Shown here: piece by piece, positions 18,345-26,779 of the stretch
Position numbering within the stretch: the first letter of the stretch is position 1
Layout of the letters: each line of letters opens with the position of its first letter
Source: Paraburkholderia xenovorans LB400
GTDB taxonomy: Bacteria > Pseudomonadota > Gammaproteobacteria > Burkholderiales > Burkholderiaceae
Length of the DNA: 64,000 nucleotides
Assembly: GCF_000013645.1 (NCBI RefSeq)
Contig: NC_007951.1
Span: 1,984,001-2,048,000, forward strand
Direction of reading: 5' to 3'
The notes under the pieces: generated by a model
The model's database searches: none
Told to the model about the DNA's origin: nothing
The model's input: the letters and a program-made list of their open reading frames with translations, nothing else
Position numbers and translations under genes: made by a program

Positions 18345-19459
18345 CACCCCGCACGGACATGCCGGATTCGTCCCGCGACCCGGGTCTCGCCCGGTTGCCC
18401 GAAGACGCCTCCGTGCGCGAGTTGATGCGGCCGTTCGCGCCGCTGCTCGAGGATGCCGACGTGACAGAACTCGTGATCAACCGGCCGCAGCGCGTCCTGA
18501 CCGAAGACTCGCGTGGTTGGCATGGCTACGACTGCCCGGATCTTGATTTCGACCGGCTGGTGTCTTTCGCCGTGGCAGTCGCTACCCTGACGAATCAGGA
18601 GGTCTCGTCCCAGCATCCGATCCTGTCAGCGTTGCTGCCAGGGGATGCACGCATTCAGATCGTGGTGCCGCCCGTCGTACCGCCGCGCACGGTCTCAATT
18701 ACGATCCGCCGTCCGTCGGCACGCGAAAAGACCCTCGACGAATATCCTGGTGAAGGGCTGTTCGACGACACAGTCTGGCATCGTCCGGATGGTCTTGACG
18801 CAGTGTTGGCAGTGTTGCGGCCGACAGACCGGAAGCTCATCCAGTGCCTGGAGGCACGGAACTGGGGTGCGTTTTTTGAGCTGGCTGTCATCGATCGTCT
18901 GAATATCGCGATCGTCGGCAATACGGGTTCCGGCAAGACCAGTTTCATGAAGACCCTCTGTCGTTCGATTCCATCGAACGAGCGGGTCATCACGATTGAG
19001 GATGTCAGGGAACTCTTCATCCGGCATATCGAGAACTGTGCCCATTTGCTCTATAGCAAAGGGGGGCGTGGTCAGGCGCGTGTAACACCCGCTGACCTGA
19101 TCGCCAGTACGATGCGGATGCGTCCCGATCGCGTGCTGCTGGCCGAGCTGCGCGGCGCCGAAGCCTATGACTTCCTGAAGCTCCTGACGACGGGCCATGC
19201 GGGTTCGATCACGAGCTACCACGCGCCCAATACCGCGGTTGCGATCGAGCGTTTCGCGCTGATGGCCAAGGAACACCCGGAGGCTGCCGCCTGGGACGAT
19301 GCCGCGCTCAAGCGCCTGCTGTTCCTGACCATCGATGTCGTCGCACACATGGAGTCGCGTTCGTTCTTCAATGCAGCGGGCGAGCAGACAGGCAGGCGCT
19401 GGGGCATGACGGAAGTCTGGTTCGACCCGGTGCGCAAGGCACGCACCGCGTTCGTGTAG
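18341..19459 (+). CDS. virB11: VirB11 traffic ATPase
   Basis: This is a 372-residue hexameric secretion ATPase. Walker A is IVGNTGSGKTSFMKT (about residue 191). It is followed by the Asp box ITIEDVRELF, Walker B-type DRVLLAELRGAEAYDFL, and the His box TGHAGSITSYHA, all in the expected order. It works at the cytoplasmic face with VirB4 and VirD4. It overlaps virB10 by ATGA and is followed nine bases later by the first half of virD4. Confidence 0.94.
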   Translation: MTPRTDMPDSSRDPGLARLPEDASVRELMRPFAPLLEDADVTELVINRPQRVLTEDSRGWHGYDCPDLDFDRLVSFAVAVATLTNQEVSSQHPILSALLPGDARIQIVVPPVVPPRTVSITIRRPSAREKTLDEYPGEGLFDDTVWHRPDGLDAVLAVLRPTDRKLIQCLEARNWGAFFELAVIDRLNIAIVGNTGSGKTSFMKTLCRSIPSNERVITIEDVRELFIRHIENCAHLLYSKGGRGQARVTPADLIASTMRMRPDRVLLAELRGAEAYDFLKLLTTGHAGSITSYHAPNTAVAIERFALMAKEHPEAAAWDDAALKRLLFLTIDVVAHMESRSFFNAAGEQTGRRWGMTEVWFDPVRKARTAFV

Positions 19460-19468
19460 GGAGCGGCC

Positions 19469-19840
19469 ATGATCCAGTCGCCTTCTCACCTTCAGCATAT
19501 GCGGACCGCCGCCGTAACGCTTGCCGTGCTGGCTTGCCTGTTCGGCGGACTGGCGGCATCGCTCTGGCTCGCATCATTGTTCCTGTACGCAAGCCTGCGG
19601 ATCAATCCGCTGCACGCAGGCCTGTGGAGCTGGCTCGACGCCGTACTTGCCTGGCGGCACGGCCTGATGCCGAACACCGGTCGGAAGCTCGCAGGGGCGG
19701 CGCTCTTTGGCGTGCTCCTGTCCTTTGGTGGGCCGGCGTTCGGCCTGCATGCATTGTGGGAGCGCTCGGGCCGACGCCGTCTCTATGGCAGCGCTCGCTT
19801 TGCGAGCGAGCCGGAAATCCGCAAGGCGGGGCTGCTATGA
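19469..19840 (+). CDS. virD4: VirD4/TraG coupling protein, N-terminal membrane half (split frame)
   Basis: The 123-residue product has two membrane helices (about 12-42 and 71-91) and ends with LYGSARFASEPEIRKAGLL. In full-length TraG/VirD4 proteins this stretch is followed at once by the IVVG-W-RYL segment that opens the ATPase domain. Here the frame stops, and the ATPase half begins in another frame with an ATGA overlap at 19837-19840. Either the gene has been split into two translationally coupled cistrons, or a single-base change (real or from sequencing) broke it. The membrane anchor would then act in trans, if at all. Confidence 0.82.
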   Translation: MIQSPSHLQHMRTAAVTLAVLACLFGGLAASLWLASLFLYASLRINPLHAGLWSWLDAVLAWRHGLMPNTGRKLAGAALFGVLLSFGGPAFGLHALWERSGRRRLYGSARFASEPEIRKAGLL

Positions 19841-21567
19841 CGATGCGCGCACACGTTGACACCACACCTGCGATCGTCGTTGGAGTATGGCGCGGGCGTT
19901 ACCTGCGCTTTACCGGCCAGCAGTTTGTGCTGATGGCTGCGCCCGCCCGTTCGGGTAAGGGCGTCGGCATTGTGATTCCGAATCTGCTCAGCTTTCCCGA
20001 TTCGGTGGTGGTGCTCGATATCAAGCAGGAAAACTACGCCGTTACGGCTGGCTTCCGGCGGGCACACGGGCAGGACGTCTATCTCTTCAACCCGTTTGCC
20101 GAAGACGGCCGCACGCATCGCTATAACCCGCTGTCGGCGATCTCGGATGGCCTGTTTCGGGTCGGCGACATTCTCGCAATCGGCTATGCCTTGTATCCGT
20201 CGGGCGGCCACGACGATTTCTGGAAAGACCAGGCGAGAAACCTGTTCCTCGGCATCGTGTTGCTGCTGTGCGAATGGCGTGATGCGCGCCGGGCGGCCAA
20301 GGGCGAGTCGATTCCCAACTACCCGGTCACGATGGGTGAGGTGCTGCGGCAGTCGTCGGGCAATGGCATGCCGGTGAAGACCTGGCTTCAGCGCGCACTG
20401 GTCCAGCATCGCGACCTGCTGTCGGGATCGTGCGTCGACGCGATGAACCGTTTCCTGTCGAACGACGACAAGGTGCTGGCCAGTGTACTGGCGACGTTCA
20501 ACGCGCCGCTGACGATCTGGGCCAATCCGGTTGTCGATGCGGCGACGAGTGCGAACGATTTCGACCTGCGGGATGTGCGCCGCCGCCGCATGTCGGTCTA
20601 TATCGGCATCACACCGGACCATCTGTCGGAAGCGGCCCTGCTCGTCAATCTCGTGTTCTCGCAGCTCGTCAACCTGAACACGAAGCAATTGCCCGAAGCC
20701 GATCCGGCGCTGAAATTCCAGTGCCTGGTGTTGCTCGACGAGATGACCTCGATCGGCAAGATCCAGATCATCGCGCGCGCCGTCGCCTATATGGCCGGCT
20801 ACAACCTGCGCCTGCTGTCGATCGTCCAGTCGATCGCGCAGCTCGAATCGGTGTACGGGCGCGCCGATGCCCGCACCTTCATTACGAACCACGCGATGCA
20901 GATCCTCTATGCGCCGCGCGAGCAGAAGGATGCGAACGATTACTCGGAAATGCTCGGCACGTTGACCGACCAGTCGCGCAGCGTCAGCCGTTCAAATGCG
21001 ATTTTCGGTGGCCGGAGTGGATCGAGTGAGAGTGTGTCCGAGCAGCGCCGCCCGTTGCTATTGCCGCAGGAACTGAAGGAGCTGGGGCGCGAGAAGGAAA
21101 TCATCGTGCTCGAGAACACTCGTCCGATTCTGGCCGACAAGATCTGCTACTGGCGCGATCCCGAGTTTTCCTCTCGCGTGATGACCGCGCCCTCTGTACC
21201 GGCCATGAACCTGGCCCATTTCAGCGCCGTGGTCGAACGCCGGCTGCGCTATCTGCGTTCCGACGAAATCGATCCGGAAGGTGCCGGGCTGATCCATCTG
21301 CCGCCCGAGTATCTGGAAGTGCTGCAGGCGTGGGATCCCCGTGACCTGCCGCCGAACCTCGCCGATATCAGCGAGGACGAGGCTGTCGCCTACGTGGAGC
21401 GGCATTTCGTGCTGCTGGGCATTCCGGCCAGGAAGGTCGAGCGCGTAGGGCGTCGTCTGGGCGCTGACGATCTTGACGTGGCGGAGCTCGATTTCGTTGA
21501 ACCGGCGCAGCGCGCGGCCCCGAATGGTTCGCAAGCCGGCTCACAGTCGATGGGAGCCCTGCAATGA
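19837..21567 (+). CDS. virD4: VirD4/TraG coupling protein, ATPase half (split frame)
   Basis: The 576-residue product carries the conserved core of the type IV coupling protein: GRYLRFTGQQFVLMAAPARS with Walker A APARSGKGVGIVIPN (about residue 38), Walker B LVLLDEMTSIGK (about 300), and the all-alpha domain region (NDDKVLASVLATFNAPLTIW). It links the relaxosome to the secretion channel. It lacks the N-terminal membrane anchor, which is encoded by the preceding overlapping frame. The upstream part of its own frame, back to 19534, is out-of-frame virD4 and not a real extension. Confidence 0.88.
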   Translation: MTMRAHVDTTPAIVVGVWRGRYLRFTGQQFVLMAAPARSGKGVGIVIPNLLSFPDSVVVLDIKQENYAVTAGFRRAHGQDVYLFNPFAEDGRTHRYNPLSAISDGLFRVGDILAIGYALYPSGGHDDFWKDQARNLFLGIVLLLCEWRDARRAAKGESIPNYPVTMGEVLRQSSGNGMPVKTWLQRALVQHRDLLSGSCVDAMNRFLSNDDKVLASVLATFNAPLTIWANPVVDAATSANDFDLRDVRRRRMSVYIGITPDHLSEAALLVNLVFSQLVNLNTKQLPEADPALKFQCLVLLDEMTSIGKIQIIARAVAYMAGYNLRLLSIVQSIAQLESVYGRADARTFITNHAMQILYAPREQKDANDYSEMLGTLTDQSRSVSRSNAIFGGRSGSSESVSEQRRPLLLPQELKELGREKEIIVLENTRPILADKICYWRDPEFSSRVMTAPSVPAMNLAHFSAVVERRLRYLRSDEIDPEGAGLIHLPPEYLEVLQAWDPRDLPPNLADISEDEAVAYVERHFVLLGIPARKVERVGRRLGADDLDVAELDFVEPAQRAAPNGSQAGSQSMGALQ

Positions 21568-23426
21568 CTGCGCCCTATGTGGATGAAGCGAACCGTGCGC
21601 GTGCCGCGCTTGCCGTGATTCCAGCCGACGACTACGAGACCTGGGTCGATATGGCGTTCGCGCTCAAACAGGGATTCGGCGACGAGGGCTTCGAGATCTG
21701 GGACGCGTGGAGCCGCACGGCGGCTAACTATGACGAGCGCGCGGCCCGGACGACCTGGCGCTCCGTCAGCGAGTCGGGCGGCAAGACGCTCGCCACCCTG
21801 TTCTGGCGAGCGCGCGAGCACGGCTTCGATCTCAGGCGCACGCATTACCCGGACCGTATGACCGCCGTGCTCGCGTCATCTCCCGAGGTACTGGCGCAGC
21901 GCGAGCGTGAGGAAGTGCAGCGCCAGGCACGTCACGCAGCCGTTGCTCGCGAAGCTGTATCGATCTGGCAATGGGCGCGGCCGGTCGGACCAGAGCATCC
22001 GTATCTTGCGCGCAAGCACGTCGATCCGATGGAAACGTTGCGCGAACTCGATGCGCTGGAACTGCATGCATTGCTCGGCTATGCGCCCGCCAGCGAGGAA
22101 AGACCGCTGACTGGCCGCGTGCTGATCGTGCCCGTGTGGAATGGACCGATCTCGACACTGGAGCTGATCGACGAGCAGGGACGGAAGTCGTCACTCGCCG
22201 GTGGCGCGAAGAAAGGTGGCTACTGGATGACGGAGCCAAGGCTGGCTCCGGCCGGCGAATCGTCGCTGATCCTGGTCGCCGAGGGTATGGCGACGGCGTT
22301 GTCCGCCTCGCGTGCGACGGACTGGTTTGCGGTAGCCGCGCTATCGAGCGGGAATCTCGAAACAGTCGCGCGGAGCCTGCGCGAACGGTACCCCGATGCA
22401 GATCTGGTCGTCCTGGGTGAACTGGGCAATGGCGAGGCGCAGGCCCGGCGAGCAGCGGAAGACGCGCGGGCGTATCTGGCCTGGCCGCAGTTCGCTGCGG
22501 ACGCGCGCATCGACGGCAAGGTGCCGAACGATTTCAGCGACATGGTGGTGCTGTCTGGCTTCGATGCCGTCGGCGAGCACCTGCGTGCGGTGGTTCGCTC
22601 TGTTGTGCGGGCCGATGGCGAGTCGAAGTCGGATGTTCCCACCCCATCCGCCGTGACCGTAGTTGAGGTGGACAAGCGTGAGGAGGACGGAAAAATGGGC
22701 AACGTCAAGGAAAAGCTGTTGGGCGACGCAGGAGATGGTCCGCGTCGCCGGTCGTCGAAGCGTGGTGCGTCGAAACAGGAAGGGCCGGATGCGCCGGCAA
22801 CGGAACCGGCATCCTCCGCTGCGGCGCCGTCGGCCGACTCTTCGGCGGCAGCATCGCCGGCTGCTGATCCTCCGGTGGCTGATGCACCACGCTTCGCGTC
22901 GACGCGCCCGCCGGTCGGCGAGCCCCTGTTTGGCGTTGGTGACGTTCCCAACGAAGTCAGGGCGCTGGCCGAGCATCGGTTCGGCTCACCGCTCAGGATG
23001 GGCACGCCGCGCGAGAACGGCGGACCGTATCGCGGCGAGGTGTTCAACACGGAACACTATCTGATCCAGGAGGTCGCGACGCGCAGCGTCGTGTTCCACC
23101 GCAAGGACCGGATGACGTTCGTCAATGACCGTCTGACATGGATGAACGAAAACGCCCGGCTGAACGGCTCCGAATTGCAGGTGGGATATGACGGCAGTCA
23201 GGCGAAGGTCTATCCGTGGGACCGTGCGCGCGATCTACTGGATCGCACTGTTGCCTCGTTGAAGAAGTCCGCCCGGGAGCTCAATTTCAGTCCCAACCTG
23301 GAGGGCATGCTCGACCAGTTGCAGACGAGATCCTGGGCGCGTATCCGAGAAGCGCGGACCGCGGCACTGGAAAAATCGAAGGAGCAGGGCGCGTCTCGCG
23401 AAGCGGGCACGGAACCCGACCGATAA
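21564..23426 (+). CDS. plasmid primase: PriCT-2 / Toprim with C-terminal KfrB-like domain
   Basis: The 620-residue protein begins with a PriCT-2-like segment (IPADDYETWVDMAFALKQGF ... WRSVSESGGKTLATLFWRA, residues about 15-95). A Toprim region follows (LILVAEGMATALSASRATDW, about 230-330, ending DFSDM). After a Ser/Ala/Pro-rich linker (about 365-450), the C-terminal part resembles the KfrB domain of IncP plasmids (GPYRGEVFNTEHYLIQE and SELQVGYDGSQAKVYPW). It probably primes the transferred strand in the recipient. The ATG overlaps the virD4 stop. Confidence 0.8.
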   Translation: MTAPYVDEANRARAALAVIPADDYETWVDMAFALKQGFGDEGFEIWDAWSRTAANYDERAARTTWRSVSESGGKTLATLFWRAREHGFDLRRTHYPDRMTAVLASSPEVLAQREREEVQRQARHAAVAREAVSIWQWARPVGPEHPYLARKHVDPMETLRELDALELHALLGYAPASEERPLTGRVLIVPVWNGPISTLELIDEQGRKSSLAGGAKKGGYWMTEPRLAPAGESSLILVAEGMATALSASRATDWFAVAALSSGNLETVARSLRERYPDADLVVLGELGNGEAQARRAAEDARAYLAWPQFAADARIDGKVPNDFSDMVVLSGFDAVGEHLRAVVRSVVRADGESKSDVPTPSAVTVVEVDKREEDGKMGNVKEKLLGDAGDGPRRRSSKRGASKQEGPDAPATEPASSAAAPSADSSAAASPAADPPVADAPRFASTRPPVGEPLFGVGDVPNEVRALAEHRFGSPLRMGTPRENGGPYRGEVFNTEHYLIQEVATRSVVFHRKDRMTFVNDRLTWMNENARLNGSELQVGYDGSQAKVYPWDRARDLLDRTVASLKKSARELNFSPNLEGMLDQLQTRSWARIREARTAALEKSKEQGASREAGTEPDR

Positions 23427-23484
23427 CGCACCCCAACGTGGTTCCCACATGAAAAACCATTCCTGAAAGATGCGAGGTGGCGAC

Positions 23485-24972
23485 ATGGCGCAGACAACTT
23501 CCGCGCAGGAGGCCGATCCGGTCATCAACGTGATCGAGCAGGACGTGCCGGGTAGCAGTGGCGGACCGGCTCCGTCGAACGATCGTCAGGGCACGCTGGA
23601 TTCGGCCGCGATGGATGCCGTATCCGCCCGGCGTCGGCGCGAGTTTGATGCCGCCCGCGCGAGACTGCGCGATCAGGCAATGCGCGACGATCCCGGCATG
23701 TCGCGACAGGCCGGCGGCCACGCACCCGCCGACGCGGCGGGCGAGGTGAATCGCGGTCGTGCGCCGATCGACCAGCCGCCGGAACGCGTGCGCAAGCGCT
23801 ACTTGCGTGCGGGAAACCAGTATTTCCTGAAGGATGCGCCGTATCAACTCGCGTTCGAGGATCTGGGCCCTTACCTCGTTACCGAACACAACCGCCCGGA
23901 CGTGGTCGAGTCGATGATTGAAATGGTGCATGCCAAATCGTGGCAGCGTATCCGCGTGTCGGGCCACGAGGCGTTTCGCAGCGAGGTATGGCTGCAGGCG
24001 ACGCTGCTTGGCATCGAGGTGAGCGGTTATGAGCCGAACGCGGCCGACCTGGCCCGTCTGGCGGATGCCCGGCAGGCTCGCCTGGACAATCGCATTGAGG
24101 TCGCGAGGGACGTCGCGGCGACGACCACGTCGGGCACACGCGGTCGAACCGATGCGCGGCCCGTACCTGCAGCGGCTCCATCGGTCGATACGGGCGCCGC
24201 CGTCAACGGAGCCTCGTCCCCCGCACCGGGGCATGACGCTGTATCGGAGCCGCGCTCTCCGGCAGCAAGCCGGAACGCTGCAGACGACGAACCTGATGCT
24301 CCGCGACGGTATGTTGGCGAATTGCGCGAGCACGGCAGTGCGCCGTATCTGCACAATCCGGCGCGCAGCGACTCCTATTACGTGGTGTTCCGCGACCCGT
24401 CGGGAATCGATCAGGCGGTATGGGGTGTGGACCTTGAACGTGCCATGCGTGAATCGGTGGCCGTGATCGGGCAGGAGGTGGTGCTCGAGAACCTCGGCAA
24501 GCGTCTGGTGACCGTGCGGGTGCCGGTCCTCGATGGCGCAGGCAGGGTGATCGGTGAGGAAGACAAGGACGTTTATCGGAATACCTGGCAGGCGGAGGTC
24601 ACGCAGCGTGACCAGACAGTTTCCCTCTCGCCTGCGCAACCCGCTGGTCCGGCGGATAGCGAGCCGCAGCGACGTGGTACGCCACGCCCGGAAAGCGAAC
24701 AGACGCTCCATCTGGCCGTACTGACCGCAGCGATGCGGGAGCAGGGCTTTAGCGAACGCTCGATTGCTCGCGTGCAGCAGCGCGCGGCACGCATGCTGGT
24801 CGCGTTCGGGACGGAGGGGATTCCGGTTCCGACGCCGAAGGTGTTCGATCCAAAGGCGCCGTCGGGCCGGGATCGTCGGGATCGCAAGACGCGCCCTGCA
24901 CCCGAGCGCGAACCGGCTCGCGAGATCGACCGGACGCCGGCCGAGCCGTCGCCGATGGCTCCCTCGCGTTGA
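23485..24972 (+). CDS. LPD7 domain protein of the transfer operon
   Basis: The 495-residue protein has one clear domain at about residues 105-200 (RYLRAGNQYFLKDAPYQLAF ... EVWLQATLLGIEVSGYEPN). I read it as LPD7 (large polyvalent protein-associated domain 7), often found fused to relaxases or primases. Downstream, YYVVFRDPSGIDQAVWGVDL and the repeat VVLENLGKRLVTVRV look like a second small beta domain also seen in plasmid primase/relaxase proteins. Pro/Ala-rich linkers separate the parts. The ATG at 23485 (MAQTT) has GAGGTGG upstream. Its biochemical role is unknown. Confidence 0.72.
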   Translation: MAQTTSAQEADPVINVIEQDVPGSSGGPAPSNDRQGTLDSAAMDAVSARRRREFDAARARLRDQAMRDDPGMSRQAGGHAPADAAGEVNRGRAPIDQPPERVRKRYLRAGNQYFLKDAPYQLAFEDLGPYLVTEHNRPDVVESMIEMVHAKSWQRIRVSGHEAFRSEVWLQATLLGIEVSGYEPNAADLARLADARQARLDNRIEVARDVAATTTSGTRGRTDARPVPAAAPSVDTGAAVNGASSPAPGHDAVSEPRSPAASRNAADDEPDAPRRYVGELREHGSAPYLHNPARSDSYYVVFRDPSGIDQAVWGVDLERAMRESVAVIGQEVVLENLGKRLVTVRVPVLDGAGRVIGEEDKDVYRNTWQAEVTQRDQTVSLSPAQPAGPADSEPQRRGTPRPESEQTLHLAVLTAAMREQGFSERSIARVQQRAARMLVAFGTEGIPVPTPKVFDPKAPSGRDRRDRKTRPAPEREPAREIDRTPAEPSPMAPSR

Positions 24973-24980
24973 GGTGAATC

Positions 24981-25517
24981 GTGGTTGCGCGCGAGCGGCT
25001 GTGTGTCGAACTTGGGGCAGCGAGGTTGCGCTGGGACGACTGGTGCATGCGCCGTGGTTTGACGGCAGGCGAAGGCGTACGACAGCTGATTGCCGCTGCC
25101 ATCGATGACGACGCTGACGACCGGCCCGGCGCGCTCGATCCGGGACTGACGAGGCCAGTCGTTGGAGAGCCGCGCAGTCGCATCGAAATCCGCCTGACCA
25201 TGACGGAACTGAAGGCTGTCGAGCAGTGTGCATCCGCAATGGGGCTCAGTGGTAACCGCTGGATCGTGTCACTGGTCCGCGCGCAGCTAGCGCGCGAGCC
25301 TCAGTTTGGTGAGCATGAGATGCAGGCGCTGTCGGAGTCCAATCGACAAATGGCTGGTATCAGCCGGTTGCTGGGTCAGTTCGCGCGTTCGGGCATGGCC
25401 GGGGCCGTGCGGGAGGATTGGATGGCCGACTGGACGGAAATCCGGAGCCGGATTGATGCTCACCTGCGTGCGACTGCGGCCGTCATTCGCACGAACCTGG
25501 ACCGATGGAGCCGCTGA
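24981..25517 (+). CDS. mobC: MobC-like relaxosome accessory protein
   Basis: The 178-residue product has an Arg/Leu-rich central part (RSRIEIRLTMTELKAVEQC, resembling a ribbon-helix-helix) and a helical C-terminus (ESNRQMAGISRLLGQFARSG) typical of MobC/TraJ-like nicking accessory proteins. It starts with GTG at 24981 behind GAGGTGAATC. It ends one base before the relaxase gene, which supports the role. Confidence 0.75.
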   Translation: MVARERLCVELGAARLRWDDWCMRRGLTAGEGVRQLIAAAIDDDADDRPGALDPGLTRPVVGEPRSRIEIRLTMTELKAVEQCASAMGLSGNRWIVSLVRAQLAREPQFGEHEMQALSESNRQMAGISRLLGQFARSGMAGAVREDWMADWTEIRSRIDAHLRATAAVIRTNLDRWSR

Positions 25518-25518
25518 C

Positions 25519-26532
25519 ATGCCTTACCCGAAAATCTACATCGACGCGATGCTTGTGAACTGGGGTGACCGGCTGTTTCAGGAGCCGCTTCGGCATGCCC
25601 GTGCCTTGCGTCTCTCGCATGCAGGCATTCGGGACGAAGCCGCCCGCATGCGCGCCCAGATAGCCCGCACGCTCAGGCGTACTCCGGAGGTGATGGTCAA
25701 GATCACCAACAAGGCGGCCCGTGCTCAGGGCATGGGCGCCGTGCGCCGACATCTGCGCTATATCTCCCGTAACGGCAGGATTGAGCTCGAAGACCAGGAC
25801 GGCGACCGTATCGCCGGTGTCGATGCGTTGCGCGATCTTACGAAGGCCTGGCAGCTCGGTGGATGGGGTATCCCGGAGACCAGTACGCGGCGCGAGGTTT
25901 TCAATATCCTGCTGTCGATGCCACCGGGCACGGACCGGCAGGCTGTGCGCGACGCGGCGCGGGACTTTGCAACACAGGAGTTTGGCGACGGACGGGCCTA
26001 CGTCTTCGCGGCGCATGACGATGAAGCTCATCCGCACGTGCATCTGAGCGTGCAGGTGCGCGGTCCCGATGGGCACCGCCTGAATCCGCGCCACAAGGAT
26101 CTTCAGCGCTGGCGTGAACGCTTTGCGGAGCAATTGCGCGAGTATGGCGTTGACGGGAACGCGACACCCAGACGCGCGCGCGGCGCGACGCAACGGTATC
26201 CGAAGCCCGCAGTTGTGCACATGATCGCGCGTGGCGAGACGCCGAGGCACTGGACGCCGCTGCCGACCGATGCGCAGCGTGACGCAGGGTGGGTAGCGCA
26301 TGGTGGTGTCTTTGCTGCCTGGCGTGAGATGGCCTATACGATGGCGAAGTCGCGCGCCCGCGAGGATCGTGCGATGGCAGTCGAGATGGCGTATTTCGTC
26401 GGGGCTATGCCGGTGCAGCAACACCGGCCTGTGGTCGGGCGCACGCAGGACATCGGGCGCGAGCAGCCGGATCGAACGACGCCCGTGGCAGACGGTCGGT
26501 CGGATGGCGTCGGACCGGATGTTGAGCGCTGA
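25519..26532 (+). CDS. conjugative relaxase, MOB-P / VirD2 type
   Basis: The 337-residue protein has the two diagnostic relaxase motifs. The Tyr motif is HLRYISRNGRIEL (candidate nicking tyrosine about residue 81). The metal-binding three-His motif is HDDEAHPHVHLSVQV (about 165-178). It cleaves one strand at oriT and pilots it through the T4SS. The C-terminal region is short and rich in Arg, with no helicase or primase domain. I chose the ATG at 25519, just behind mobC; the long upstream extension overlaps mobC out of frame. I could not locate oriT. Confidence 0.88.
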   Translation: MPYPKIYIDAMLVNWGDRLFQEPLRHARALRLSHAGIRDEAARMRAQIARTLRRTPEVMVKITNKAARAQGMGAVRRHLRYISRNGRIELEDQDGDRIAGVDALRDLTKAWQLGGWGIPETSTRREVFNILLSMPPGTDRQAVRDAARDFATQEFGDGRAYVFAAHDDEAHPHVHLSVQVRGPDGHRLNPRHKDLQRWRERFAEQLREYGVDGNATPRRARGATQRYPKPAVVHMIARGETPRHWTPLPTDAQRDAGWVAHGGVFAAWREMAYTMAKSRAREDRAMAVEMAYFVGAMPVQQHRPVVGRTQDIGREQPDRTTPVADGRSDGVGPDVER

Positions 26533-26556
26533 TATGTGGAATATGTGGAGGGACTG

Positions 26557-26779
26557 ATGGTCATGTCCATCGTGCCGTGGATAGGTGGCAAGCGCCGTCT
26601 GGCCGATATCCTGATTCCGCGTTTCCCGCCGTATACCTGCTATGTCGAGGTTTTTGCGGGAGCCGCGGCGCTGTTCTTCTTGAGACCGCCGGCGGAGGTC
26701 GAGGTGCTGAACGACGTCAACGATCTCGTCAATCTTTTATCGCGTTGTGCAGCACCATCCGGAAGAATTTATACGCCAG
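26557..26779 (+). pseudogene. dam: DNA adenine methylase (D12 class), 5' part
   Basis: MSIVPWIGGKRRLADILIP with the motif YVEVFAGAAALFF is the AdoMet-binding N-terminus of a D12-class N6-adenine methyltransferase. An extra T in the run at 26735-26738 shifts the frame. In the corrected frame the sequence continues YRVVQHHPEEFIRQ and then meets the IS110-type element at 26780. The 3' part resumes at 28110 with FKWALSSRQVFKWL, exactly the next expected residues. Located just after the relaxase, it may once have marked or protected the element's DNA. Confidence 0.85.

Noticed and set aside
23287..25239. 650-residue minus-strand open frame opposite the primase and LPD7 genes
   Set aside because: Arg/His-rich composition typical of antisense to high-GC coding DNA; crosses two real genes.
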